DNA of 33,572 bases. It comes from a virus. Below, one piece after another: positions 1 through 6,228 of the stretch. The stretch's first letter is position 1. Each line of letters starts with the position of its first letter. The stretch covers positions 1 through 33,572 of IMG/VR virus record IMGVR_UViG_3300043595_000015; one strand, written 5' to 3'. The notes below the pieces were generated by a model that was not told the origin of the DNA, did no database searches, and saw only the letters and a program-made list of their open reading frames with translations. The translations under genes and the position numbers were made by a program.

Positions 1-196
1 GGCCGGCCAGTTCTTCCATGACCTTGCCGGCCTGGGACACAAACCGCCCCAGCGCATTGATGGAGACCCGCACATCGCGTTCGGTGGATTTGGTGAGGAC
101 CATCTCCAGCCCCATCCCGACAGCCTCGATAAGTATCGCCGCTTCGCCGATCGCTTCGCGAATGTCGATGCGTAGTTCTTCGCTGATCGCTGTCAT
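1..196 (-). CDS. Small helical protein, last gene of left operon (C-terminus cut by window edge)
   Basis: At least 65 residues are visible, starting MTAISEELRIDIREAIGEA and running off the window edge without a stop. The sequence is predicted to be mostly amphipathic helix with no recognisable motif. The start is well supported: a GGAG lies 8 nt before the ATG, inside the last codons of the upstream leftward gene, which ends only 4 nt away. It is therefore the third gene of the leftward operon. I do not recognise the family. Small leftward early genes beside a repressor often act in host takeover, recombination or exclusion, but nothing here points to one of these. Confidence 0.7.
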   Translation of the reverse strand, partial: MTAISEELRIDIREAIGEAAILIEAVGMGLEMVLTKSTERDVRVSINALGRFVSQAGKVMEELAG

Positions 197-200
197 GGGG

Positions 201-572
201 CTATCTCCAATATAAAAGAGCGGTAAGTATAATTGCGTATGACCACCCGGACGCACCCAAGATACGGGTAAGCGCAAGTGACGACATACTAGATACAGCT
301 ATAGCCTTGACTTGGGTTATGGCAAGTTGAATGCTGGCGATGACTGCGAGCCACAGGATGAGCACGCCTGCCGCGAAATGGGCCATTGCCTCATCCCATG
401 CGGATGGCTTCACGATATTTTGAACTACCGGGATGCAGGCTTGCGGCTCTACAACCGCCAATGCGCGGGATTGGCTGCGCAGATAGACGTCGAGATCGCT
501 GAGGCTGTGGAAATAGACCCCGTCCAGCGCGGCCGGCGCGTGGGCGAAGTCGATGGCGAGGCCGCTGCGCAT
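201..572 (-). CDS. Hypothetical membrane protein of left operon
   Basis: A 123-residue protein. The first ~65 residues look soluble. A long hydrophobic stretch (about residues 67-92, rich in A, I, L, V and W) and a second one at the C-terminus (about 107-122, ending YWR) suggest two membrane segments. The ATG overlaps the TGA of the upstream gene (TGATG), so translation is probably coupled; a GTG one codon earlier is the alternative start. Base composition is more AT-rich than the neighbours over 201-420. Position in an early leftward operon beside the repressor, plus membrane segments, would fit a superinfection-exclusion or immunity role. That is inference only; the family is not recognised. 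Confidence 0.65.
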   Translation of the reverse strand: MRSGLAIDFAHAPAALDGVYFHSLSDLDVYLRSQSRALAVVEPQACIPVVQNIVKPSAWDEAMAHFAAGVLILWLAVIASIQLAITQVKAIAVSSMSSLALTRILGASGWSYAIILTALLYWR

Positions 573-913
573 CACGCCACCTCGCCGTAATGAACGGCCT
601 CGGCGTACTCATAGCCGGCCTGCCAGAGTTGCGCGCCGAAATGCAGCAGTAGGAAGCTTTGCGCTGCGGCGCGTTCATCGCCGTTCAGCTTTTTCCAGCG
701 ACGCCAGCACTGGGTGCGGATTTCGATGGTGTCGATATCGCCGTTCCAGTCCATGCCAGCGCCGACATCGGGCTCGGCAGGGTAAATCTCGGCGATGGCG
801 AAGCGGACGCGAAGGTCGCAGATCGTGTCTGTCGCATCGACCATCTCGTCGCCGAGAACGAAGACGCGGGCTCCATTGTCATCGGAGCGGTAGGCACATT
901 CGCATTCATACAT
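572..913 (-). CDS. Hypothetical protein, first gene of left operon
   Basis: A 113-residue acidic protein starting MYECECAYRSDD, with several aromatic residues and three cysteines but no motif I recognise. The same frame stays open to 1123, but the ATG at 913 is preferred: it has a GGAG 8 nt upstream, and the upstream extension is Arg/Ser-rich, as expected for untranslated GC-rich DNA. It is followed without a gap by the membrane-protein gene (TGATG overlap). Its leader carries a strong hairpin at 931-968, and the likely promoter lies at 1074-1102. Confidence 0.65.
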   Translation of the reverse strand: MYECECAYRSDDNGARVFVLGDEMVDATDTICDLRVRFAIAEIYPAEPDVGAGMDWNGDIDTIEIRTQCWRRWKKLNGDERAAAQSFLLLHFGAQLWQAGYEYAEAVHYGEVA

Positions 914-930
914 GACGGGGCTCCAAAAAG

Positions 931-968
931 GGCCCGCCGTGCCGGGAGTGATTGAGCGGCGGCGGGCC
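931..968 (-). terminator. Terminator-like hairpin in the leader of the left operon
   Basis: A perfect 9-bp arm pair (GGCCCGCCG at 931-939 and CGGCGGGCC at 960-968) with a 20-nt loop. Read leftwards it is followed at once by CTTTTT and then by the GGAG ribosome site of the first left-operon gene. Between promoter and first gene it could act as an attenuator or an antitermination target, or simply be a stable leader stem. The T-run is only five long. Confidence 0.4.
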
Positions 969-1064
969 AAGTCTTGGGAAGAAACGCCCAGAGCGAATGC
1001 TCGCCGCGAACGGCAAGCGCTCCGTCTGGAGGCTGCGGCCCGATCAGGCATAGAAGACCGAGCC

Positions 1065-1087
1065 GCGCGTATAGTTAGACTACGCGC
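1065..1087. promoter_or_regulatory. Operator-like 23-bp dyad 1 (over left promoter -10)
   Basis: Arms GCGCGTA (1065-1071) and TACGCGC (1081-1087) form a perfect 7-bp inverted repeat with a 9-bp centre. Two further 23-bp dyads with the same outer GCGCGT and CGCGC arms occur at 1129-1151 and 2051-2073, on either side of the repressor gene, which suggests repressor binding sites. Confidence 0.5.
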
Positions 1088-1102
1088 AGCGTATCCGGTC
1101 AA
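1074..1102 (-). promoter_or_regulatory. Candidate left (pL-like) promoter
   Basis: On the minus strand a TTGACC -35 (1097-1102) is followed after exactly 17 nt by TCTAAC (1074-1079), matching four of six -10 positions. The -10 lies inside the 23-bp dyad at 1065-1087, so a protein bound there would block the promoter. It would give a leader of about 150 nt before the ATG at 913. Confidence 0.5.
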
Positions 1103-1128
1103 GCAAAAATGTGGAGATTGCACACGCG

Positions 1129-1151
1129 GCGCGTAGATTAACTACACGCGC
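1129..1151. promoter_or_regulatory. Operator-like 23-bp dyad 2
   Basis: Outer arms GCGCGT (1129-1134) and ACGCGC (1146-1151) enclose an inner dyad GTAG-ATTAA-CTAC. Length and arms match dyad 1, whose start lies 64 bp away. It sits upstream of the left promoter -35 and just past the stop codon of the repressor gene. Confidence 0.45.
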
Positions 1152-1155
1152 AGGG

Positions 1156-2034
1156 TTACCACTTATGAAAGGTGAGGATCAGGCGTCCGCCGAATTCCCA
1201 TTTCTGCGGGTCGGTAACGCGGATCGGCTCAACGGAGGGGTTCAGCGCCTCCAGGGTGTATTCGCTGGCCGCCGAGAAGGGCAGCCCGGCGGCGTAGCGG
1301 CGAAACAGCCAGAAGTTCGCCCCCTTGGGCCGGATCAGCAGCAGTTTTCCCGGCAGCACGTCCTGGCTGGGATCAAGCACCAGCTCGGTTCCTGGCGGAA
1401 ATGACATGCCTCCTGGGCCCACCATCGCCTCATCCGTCGCCGGCACCACCCAGCACCAGGCGGCGTCGCTTGCGTCCAGCGTTTCCGGGATGATGACAGT
1501 GCGCCCCGCCGCCATGAAGGCACCTCTGCTCTCTCCGGCTAAAAAAGAGGCAATGTTATCGCCGGACAGAACAGGAATACGACGGAGTGGAACAGACTGC
1601 GACGTATTTATGTCAAAATCAGTCGCTTTTGGGGTTAATTGGTAAACCGGGGCTGAAGGCCGTAACCCATTCTGGGGCCCCGCCATTTTCTGGCGCACCT
1701 CTTTTGCGGCGCGGCGGCTCTCCACATCGAGCTTGGCGAAGATGTCCTGCAACGCGGACAGGCTTTCGCCGGCGCCATCGGCGATCCAGCCCTTGGGCTG
1801 GGCGCGCAGTTCATCCTCTAAGATGGCGTAAAACACCGAGCTGCCGGGCGTGCGTTCGCCGGTCTCCCAGCCCTTATAGGCACGCGCGGTGATGCGCCGC
1901 GAGCCGGGGAGCGCGTCGAAATGGGCGGCGGCGTCTTCCGTGGTGACAAACCCACGGCGCAGACGCGCAATTTTGAGGCGGAACTTGAACCGTTCCCGGT
2001 CTATCTTCTCATCGGGCATGTGCATCTTATACAT
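1156..2034 (-). CDS. CI-type phage repressor: HTH plus degenerate S24/LexA-like domain
   Basis: About 292 residues. The N-terminal part (roughly 20-65) is XRE-like, with EDAAAHFDAL and a YKGWETGERTP segment where the recognition helix of short-chain repressors lies. After a linker, residues ~148-270 follow the S24/LexA peptidase fold: the VPLRRIPVLSG entry strand, then DEAMVGPGG, PPGTELVLDP and LLLIRPKGANFWLFRRY. In autocleaving members the nucleophile Ser lies in a G/D-D-S-M motif and the Lys in a V-K-R-L motif; here these positions read DEAM (Ala203) and FRR (Arg245), so self-cleavage looks lost. The frame is open to 2490, but the divergent Cro-like gene and promoter make starts at 2034, 2025 or 2019 more likely. 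None has a clear ribosome site, so a leaderless message is possible. Expected role: maintenance of lysogeny. Confidence 0.85.
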   Translation of the reverse strand: MYKMHMPDEKIDRERFKFRLKIARLRRGFVTTEDAAAHFDALPGSRRITARAYKGWETGERTPGSSVFYAILEDELRAQPKGWIADGAGESLSALQDIFAKLDVESRRAAKEVRQKMAGPQNGLRPSAPVYQLTPKATDFDINTSQSVPLRRIPVLSGDNIASFLAGESRGAFMAAGRTVIIPETLDASDAAWCWVVPATDEAMVGPGGMSFPPGTELVLDPSQDVLPGKLLLIRPKGANFWLFRRYAAGLPFSAASEYTLEALNPSVEPIRVTDPQKWEFGGRLILTFHKW

Positions 2035-2050
2035 GATTTGCGAAAATCGT

Positions 2051-2073
2051 GCGCGTGTATCGAAAACCCGCGC
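2051..2073. promoter_or_regulatory. Operator-like 23-bp dyad 3 (repressor/Cro intergenic region)
   Basis: GCGCG (2051-2055) and CGCGC (2069-2073) bound a 23-bp site of the same length and ends as dyads 1 and 2. It lies between the divergent repressor and Cro-like genes, the place of lambda OR. The inner bases are less symmetric than in dyad 1. Confidence 0.4.
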
Positions 2074-2074
2074 A

Positions 2075-2095
2075 GCGTGTTGACTTCGCACACGT
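2075..2095. promoter_or_regulatory. Second operator-like dyad overlapping the right promoter -35
   Basis: CGTGT (2076-2080) and ACACG (2090-2094) form an inverted repeat whose centre is about 23 bp from the centre of dyad 3. It covers the TTGACT box at 2080-2085. Two adjacent sites over an early promoter resemble cooperative OR1/OR2 binding. Confidence 0.4.
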
Positions 2096-2110
2096 AATGC
2101 GATCCATATT
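2080..2110 (+). promoter_or_regulatory. Candidate early right (pR-like) promoter, possibly leaderless
   Basis: TTGACT (2080-2085) is followed by a 19-nt spacer and CATATT (2105-2110, four of six -10 positions). Transcription would start at about 2116, which is the ATG of the Cro-like gene. This agrees with the absence of a ribosome site there and suggests a leaderless message. Spacing is longer than ideal. Confidence 0.45.
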
Positions 2111-2115
2111 GGATC
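2101..2115. promoter_or_regulatory. Perfect 15-bp dyad abutting the Cro-like start codon
   Basis: GATCCA-TAT-TGGATC: perfect 6-bp arms with a 3-bp centre, ending one base before the ATG at 2116 and covering the proposed -10. It differs from the GCGCG-type dyads, so it may be the site of another regulator such as the Cro-like protein itself. Confidence 0.4.
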
Positions 2116-2412
2116 ATGCACGACGCTCCCCTGACCACCCCCCTGACCTGGGCCGCCATATTCGAGATGTGGCGCGACCCGGCAAATCCCACCGACGGAC
2201 GCCTGGCCCGCAACATGGCCAGAGATGTCGGCGCCGACTTCGAAGCCGTGCGCCAATGGCACAAGGTCGGCGCGGTGCCCTCCCATTACTGGCGCAGACT
2301 GGTCCAGGCCATCGCCCGCCATGCCGGCGTCTGCCTGACTTGCGACGACCTCGCCGCGGCGACCGAAAGGCTGCGCCCGCCGAAGCTGCGCGAGCGCGAG
2401 GATGCCGCCTGA
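2116..2412 (+). CDS. Cro-like HTH regulator (YdaS/carph-isopro-like)
   Basis: A 98-residue protein. Residues ~15-78 match the layout of the small phage antirepressor HTH group: a first helix (IFEMWRDP), an LARNMARDVGADFEAVRQWHKVG helix-turn-helix, then VPSHYWRRLVQAIARHAGV, with the x-P-x-x-Y/H-W tail typical of the carph-isopro/YdaS type. It is divergent from the CI-type repressor and is the first rightward early gene, the position of cro. There is no ribosome site; the ATG lies at the predicted transcription start and next to a 15-bp dyad. Its TGA overlaps the next ATG (TGATG). Expected role: shutting down the repressor promoter and tuning early transcription. Confidence 0.75.
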   Translation: MHDAPLTTPLTWAAIFEMWRDPANPTDGRLARNMARDVGADFEAVRQWHKVGAVPSHYWRRLVQAIARHAGVCLTCDDLAAATERLRPPKLREREDAA

Positions 2413-3074
2413 TGGGCAATAACGCCGACAGCTTCGCCTGGCCACCCCTAGCCATCGACATGCTCCGCAAATATTGGGCGGATGGCGCATCCGCAGGCTA
2501 TATCGCTGGCAGGCTCAACGCCGTGTTCAAGGCCGGGCTCTCCCGCAATGCCGTGATCGGCAAGATCGGCCGGCTCGGATTGCAGCGCGACGAGGATGAA
2601 GTCCGCGCGGCGCGGCGTGAGAGCGGGCGCGCGTCCGGCCGGCTGATGTCCGCAAGGTCGCGCGAGCGGCGCAAGGGCATCATCGAGAAAGCGGTTGCGA
2701 AGTGCGCCGCCGAGCCTGCCGCAGCCGCACCGGCCAAGCCAGCATGGACACCGAACGATCTTACCCCCGTGGCGCCGCCGCCACCACCGCCACGCATCCC
2801 CACCGTCCATGTCAGCGCCATCACCGGCGGCATCATTCCAGGGCCGCATCCGTCGCCGCCCCGCCTGCTCCCGCTGCCAACGCCCGCGCCGGTCTCCGGC
2901 CAACCGCTCACCATCGACCAGCTCACCCACGCATCATGCCGTTGGCCCATCGATCCGGATGGTGAGCATGGCTGGCGCTATTGCGGCAAGCGGCGCGATC
3001 CAAAATCCCGGCTTAGCTGCTATTGCACCGAGCATTTTTCCAGGAGCGTCGGGCGCGCGCGGAGGGCGGCGTGA
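2412..3074 (+). CDS. gcrA-like: GcrA-like cell-cycle transcription regulator
   Basis: A 220-residue protein with both hallmarks of GcrA. The N-terminal HTH (about residues 13-57) contains YWADGASAGYIAGRL and SRNAVIGKIGRLGL, matching the A-x-x-IA-x-x-L...TRNAVIGK-x-x-R-LGL signature. The C-terminal domain (about 170-213) contains the C-x-WPI...W-x-YCG...YC-x-x-H pattern. A long Pro/Ala-rich linker joins them. Host GcrA binds sigma-70 holoenzyme and activates promoters carrying methylated GANTC. A phage copy in the early operon, second after the Cro-like gene where lambda has cII, may redirect host or phage transcription. The ATG overlaps the previous TGA; the stop overlaps the next GTG. Confidence 0.85.
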   Translation: MGNNADSFAWPPLAIDMLRKYWADGASAGYIAGRLNAVFKAGLSRNAVIGKIGRLGLQRDEDEVRAARRESGRASGRLMSARSRERRKGIIEKAVAKCAAEPAAAAPAKPAWTPNDLTPVAPPPPPPRIPTVHVSAITGGIIPGPHPSPPRLLPLPTPAPVSGQPLTIDQLTHASCRWPIDPDGEHGWRYCGKRRDPKSRLSCYCTEHFSRSVGRARRAA

Positions 3075-3541
3075 GGCGGATAGGCCAGCGCAAATGCCGC
3101 AAATGCGGAGAGACCAAGCCCGCGCGCGCGATGAACGGGCGCTTGTGCAAGGAATGCGCGACGAGGCTGGAAGCGTGCAGGGCTGCCAGAGAAGCCACGA
3201 AGACTGAGCGCGGAGCAGCACATCCGCGCTGGACCGAGGCGGAGAAAACCCAGCTCGCCGAGGCCGTCACCCAGGGCATGTCCCGTGAGGAAGCCGCGGC
3301 CCATTGCGGGCGCAGCGTCGCCGGCGTCATCAACATGCATTTCCGCATGGGATTGCCGCCATTTGCGCGGACGAGCGGATCGTGCGTGTGGGAATCCCGG
3401 CGGGACGAGGTGCTGGCGCTGCTGGACCAGGGCTGGAACGGGGCGCGCATCGCCAAAGCCTACGGCGCGACGCGGCTCGCCGCCTACAGCGCCATCTATC
3501 GGATCAGGGGCAAGCGGGCGCGGCGGGAGAGCGTCCCATGA
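3071..3541 (+). CDS. Zinc-ribbon and Myb/HTH-like DNA-binding protein
   Basis: 156 residues from a GTG that overlaps the preceding stop (GTGA). Residues ~8-30 form a zinc ribbon, C-x2-C...C-x2-C (CRKCGETKPA then LCKEC). Residues ~53-95 (WTEAEKTQLAEAVTQGMSRE onward, with AAAHCGRSVAGVIN) resemble a Myb/SANT-like or sigma-like HTH. A second HTH-like unit follows at ~108-150 (VLALLDQGWNGARIAKAYGA). These domains recall GcrA N-terminal repeats, so it may have diverged from the same regulator class as its neighbour. The operon position suggests an early transcription regulator. The start is inferred from coupling; the frame is open further upstream inside the previous gene. Confidence 0.65.
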   Translation: MRRIGQRKCRKCGETKPARAMNGRLCKECATRLEACRAAREATKTERGAAHPRWTEAEKTQLAEAVTQGMSREEAAAHCGRSVAGVINMHFRMGLPPFARTSGSCVWESRRDEVLALLDQGWNGARIAKAYGATRLAAYSAIYRIRGKRARRESVP

Positions 3542-3990
3542 TCGACGGCATCGAATGCGCCATCATGGGCACCATCACCCGCGATGCGGAGATCAAGACC
3601 GTCAAGGCCTCCGGCCGCCCGTTCCTGTCGCTGGGCATCACCACCGGCAAGGACGAGAAGCAGCAATATCTCTCCGTCATGGCATGGCGCGAAACCTTCA
3701 CGGACCTGGCCCCGCATCTCACCAAGGGGGTGAGAGTCTATATCGAGGGCAGGCTTGAGCTGCGCCACTGGCAAGGCACCGATGGTCCCCAGCATGGGCT
3801 GTCGGTCTCCGCATCCGTCATCCAGCCGATGGGATTGATCGGGGAGAGGAAGCCGAAAGCCCCGCGTGCGGCGAAGAAGGCCGCTGGCGCTGGCCGGGCG
3901 GGTGGCGCTGGCCAGGTGGATAGCCAGAGGCCTATCGGCGCGGGCGAGGCGGGCAGGCCGTTTGACGACAGCATCAGCGATCTGTTCTGA
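3538..3990 (+). CDS. ssb: Single-stranded DNA-binding protein
   Basis: A 150-residue protein with an OB-fold core (about 1-105): an N-terminal IMGTITRDAEIK strand pair, LSLGITTG, YLSVMAWRE, a KGVRVYIEGRLE hairpin and a final strand before IGERKP. This is the usual order of bacterial SSB. The Gly/Ala/Lys-rich tail ends FDDSISDLF, an acidic tip like the DDDIPF tail through which SSB recruits replication partners. The ATG overlaps the previous stop (ATGA). It lies two genes upstream of the VapE-type helicase/primase and the origin candidate, so it should coat single-stranded DNA in phage replication or recombination. Confidence 0.88.
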   Translation: MIDGIECAIMGTITRDAEIKTVKASGRPFLSLGITTGKDEKQQYLSVMAWRETFTDLAPHLTKGVRVYIEGRLELRHWQGTDGPQHGLSVSASVIQPMGLIGERKPKAPRAAKKAAGAGRAGGAGQVDSQRPIGAGEAGRPFDDSISDLF

Positions 3991-4001
3991 GAGTTTTCCG
4001 C

Positions 4002-4256
4002 ATGGCCGCCACAGCCGAACTGCGCACGCCATCCACCCAGGTCGCGACATCGCCCCAAGGCAATGAGGACGGCTATCGCCGGCTGCTGCTCGCCGCTTTG
4101 CGTGTCGCCAGAGCAAAGCTGAAAGTCATCCTCCTGGAGATCGACGATATCGGCATCGACCTCCAGGAGGGCCGCCTCACTGCGTCTGAAGCCCACGCAC
4201 GGTGCGAATGGGCGCACATCGACGCCCTCTTCCCGAGGGAAGGTGATGGTGGCTGA
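4002..4256 (+). CDS. Hypothetical protein between ssb and the helicase/primase gene
   Basis: 84 residues. The first ~25 residues are low in structure. A helical stretch follows (YRRLLLAALRVARAKLKVIL), then an acidic helix and RCEWAHIDALFP. No family recognised. The gene starts 11 nt after the ssb stop and overlaps the start of the VapE-type gene by 11 nt, so it belongs to the replication operon. It could be a small loader or adaptor, but this is context only. Confidence 0.65.
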   Translation: MAATAELRTPSTQVATSPQGNEDGYRRLLLAALRVARAKLKVILLEIDDIGIDLQEGRLTASEAHARCEWAHIDALFPREGDGG

Positions 4257-5745
4257 CGTGACGAAAAGCCCAAGGGAACTGCTCGCCGAATGGACGCAGT
4301 ACATCGTCGCCCTCAAGGGCGCGGACCCCTTGCGCATCCAGGTGGAATGCGAAGCCGCCGCCGAACTGCTGCTCGCTGACATCGCCGGCGGCAAGCTTCC
4401 GGCCAGACGCACCGCGATGGACATCGCCAAGGCCGCCGACCTTGCCGGGCTTCCCGATGCCGCCGAGATCGTGTTCCCGTTGTTCGGGCAAGACCCGCCC
4501 AAGACCACAAAGCGCAAGGCCCCACGCGCGCCGGCGGACGCCGATGAGTTCGAGCGCTCCGAAATCGGCCAGATCATCAAGTCCGAGCGCAATGTGCTGC
4601 TCGCCCTGCGCAAGGCCGGCGTGGCGATGCGCTACGACGAGTTCGCCGACCGCTATCTGATTACCGGCCTGGATGGCTATGGCCCGGTGCTGAGCGATCA
4701 TGCCCTTGACGAGCTGTATCTGCTCATCCAGCGCGAATACCTGTTCAAGCCGTCCAAGGATGACTTCGACCGCATCGTGCTGGCCTACGCGCGGCGCAAG
4801 CGGTTCCACCCGGTACGGGATTACCTTGCCAAGCTCGAATGGGACGGCATCGAGCGTCTCGACAACTGGCTTTCGGTTTATGGTGGCGCCGAGGACGACG
4901 CCCTCACCCGCGCCGTTGGCCGCATCGTTCTCATCGCCGCCATCAGACGCATTCGCCGTCCCGGCGTGAAGTTCGACGAGATGCTGGTCATCGAAGGCGA
5001 TCAGGGCACGCTGAAGTCTTCCGCCGTTGCCGCGCTGTCGCCCAACCCGGATTGGGTCACGGATAGCCTGTCGCTGAGCGCTGAAGAAAAGGTGGTGATC
5101 GAACAGACAGCCGGAAAATGGCTTGCCGAGATCGGCGAACTGTCGGGCTACCGAAAGCGCGAGGTGGAGCACATCAAAGCGTTCCTGTCGCGCCAGGTCG
5201 ATAGCGCCCGCCTCGCCTTCGGGCGGCTGCGCGTTGATCGCCCACGCCAGTTCATTGCGATCGGCACCACCAACGAGAAAAATTATCTTATCGACGACAC
5301 CGGCGACCGCCGATTCTGGCCGGTGCGCATCAAAGCGTTCAACGTCGCCAAGATCGTCGAAAATCGGGACCAGCTTTGGGCTGAGGCGGCGCATTGGGAA
5401 GCCGAAGGCGAAAGCATCCGGCTCCCGGTCGAGCTTTGGCCGGACGCGGCTGAGCGCCAAGCCGAGCGCAAGGAGGAGGATGAGTGGACGGCTGTGCTGG
5501 GTGCTTGGCTCGCCGCGGAATCGCGCGATTCCCGTAGCCTGTTCGCGCACAGTCAAAACGGCTTCCGCATCACTATGGCCGAGGTCGCGAAGGGCGCACT
5601 GGGAATCGAGCGGGACAAGCTTGACCCGGCCGTCCAAAAGCGCCTGGCGCGGTGTCTGAAAGCAGCCGGCTGGCACATGTCGCAGAAGTCCAACGGGCAG
5701 CGCTACTGGCGGTGTCAGGAGAGCAATGCGGAAGTGCCCTTCTAA
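4246..5745 (+). CDS. VapE-family replication helicase/primase
   Basis: 499 residues. The middle and C-terminal half match the VapE (virulence-associated E) family. A P-loop variant EGDQGTLKSS lies at about residues 249-258, replacing the usual G-x-x-G-x-GK-S. It is followed by an acidic segment near LAEIGELSGYRKREVEHIKA, then DRPRQFIAIGTTN and a DDTGDRRFWPV motif characteristic of the family. The N-terminal ~170 residues may hold the primase-like or DNA-binding part. The ATG at 4246 is preferred over the GTG at 4243 because a GAGGGAAGG lies at proper distance. Phage and satellite VapE proteins act in replication initiation. An iteron region starts inside its last codons, which supports an initiator role. 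Confidence 0.85.
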   Translation: MVADVTKSPRELLAEWTQYIVALKGADPLRIQVECEAAAELLLADIAGGKLPARRTAMDIAKAADLAGLPDAAEIVFPLFGQDPPKTTKRKAPRAPADADEFERSEIGQIIKSERNVLLALRKAGVAMRYDEFADRYLITGLDGYGPVLSDHALDELYLLIQREYLFKPSKDDFDRIVLAYARRKRFHPVRDYLAKLEWDGIERLDNWLSVYGGAEDDALTRAVGRIVLIAAIRRIRRPGVKFDEMLVIEGDQGTLKSSAVAALSPNPDWVTDSLSLSAEEKVVIEQTAGKWLAEIGELSGYRKREVEHIKAFLSRQVDSARLAFGRLRVDRPRQFIAIGTTNEKNYLIDDTGDRRFWPVRIKAFNVAKIVENRDQLWAEAAHWEAEGESIRLPVELWPDAAERQAERKEEDEWTAVLGAWLAAESRDSRSLFAHSQNGFRITMAEVAKGALGIERDKLDPAVQKRLARCLKAAGWHMSQKSNGQRYWRCQESNAEVPF

Positions 5746-5967
5746 CAGAAAACATGCGCCCTCAGTGCCCCTGCAACTTACGATATGGGGCACTTGGGCA
5801 CTTGCAACCGCCACTCCTTAAGCCGTTGAAATACCACTGAAAGTGCTGACAGTGCCCTTAGTGCCCTTAAAGAAGATAGAGATCAAAATCATAAGAAATA
5901 TAGGGAAACAAGGGGGGTAGCGCGTGGAAAACAGGGTTTTTAGCACTCTGAGGGAAATCGGGGCACT
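5733..5967. repeat. Iteron cluster with AT-rich tract: candidate replication origin
   Basis: The 7-mer AGTGCCC or its complement GGGCACT occurs seven times: 5733-5739, 5764-5770 and 5851-5857, 5860-5866 on the plus strand, and 5788-5794, 5796-5802, 5961-5967 on the minus strand. Two copies are tandem in each orientation, spaced 8-9 bp. Weaker AGCACT copies lie at 5942 and 5979. Between the second tandem pair and the last copy is an unusually AT-rich tract (about 5867-5910) in an otherwise GC-rich genome. Iterons plus an unwinding-like tract directly after a replication initiator gene are the usual picture of a phage origin. No gene is apparent in 5746-6006. Confidence 0.55.
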
Positions 5968-6006
5968 AGAGGCCCTAGAGCACTGTGAGGCGTAAGGAGG
6001 CGGAGC

Positions 6007-6228
6007 ATGAACACATCCAGCAAGTCACTCACCATTCTCGAATCCGTAGCCGACGCCCTCGCGGACGGCTGCTGCCAGATGTTCACAAACGGCGAATGCT
6101 GCATGAGCGACCGAGCCCGCGAGATGTTCACAGCCATGAACCAGGTCGGAGGTCCCTCACTTGAGGAATGCGAGGCTATCGCGAGAGGCGATGTGAAGCT
6201 GACCCCAACGATGCCGGAGCGCCCATGA
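6007..6228 (+). CDS. Small hypothetical protein after the origin candidate
   Basis: 73 residues starting MNTSSKSLTILESVADAL, containing a Cys-rich patch (DGCCQMFTNGECCMSD) that could bind a metal. A strong AAGGAGG ribosome site lies 6 nt before the ATG. The stop overlaps the next start (ATGA). Family not recognised. Its place between replication and the Q-position gene marks it as early or delayed-early. Confidence 0.65.
   Translation: MNTSSKSLTILESVADALADGCCQMFTNGECCMSDRAREMFTAMNQVGGPSLEECEAIARGDVKLTPTMPERP

Noticed and set aside
914-1123. N-terminal extension of the first left-operon protein
   Set aside because: Arg/Ser-rich, overlaps the proposed promoter and dyad, and a good ribosome site supports the ATG at 913.
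2035-2490. N-terminal extension of the repressor frame to 2490
   Set aside because: It would run through the divergent promoter, the dyads and the whole Cro-like gene; the HTH begins near 2034.
4177-5814. Long minus-strand open frame (545 codons) opposite the VapE-type gene
   Set aside because: Antisense shadow of a GC-rich gene; repetitive Asp/Gly/Leu/Val composition with no motif, while the plus strand encodes clear VapE motifs.
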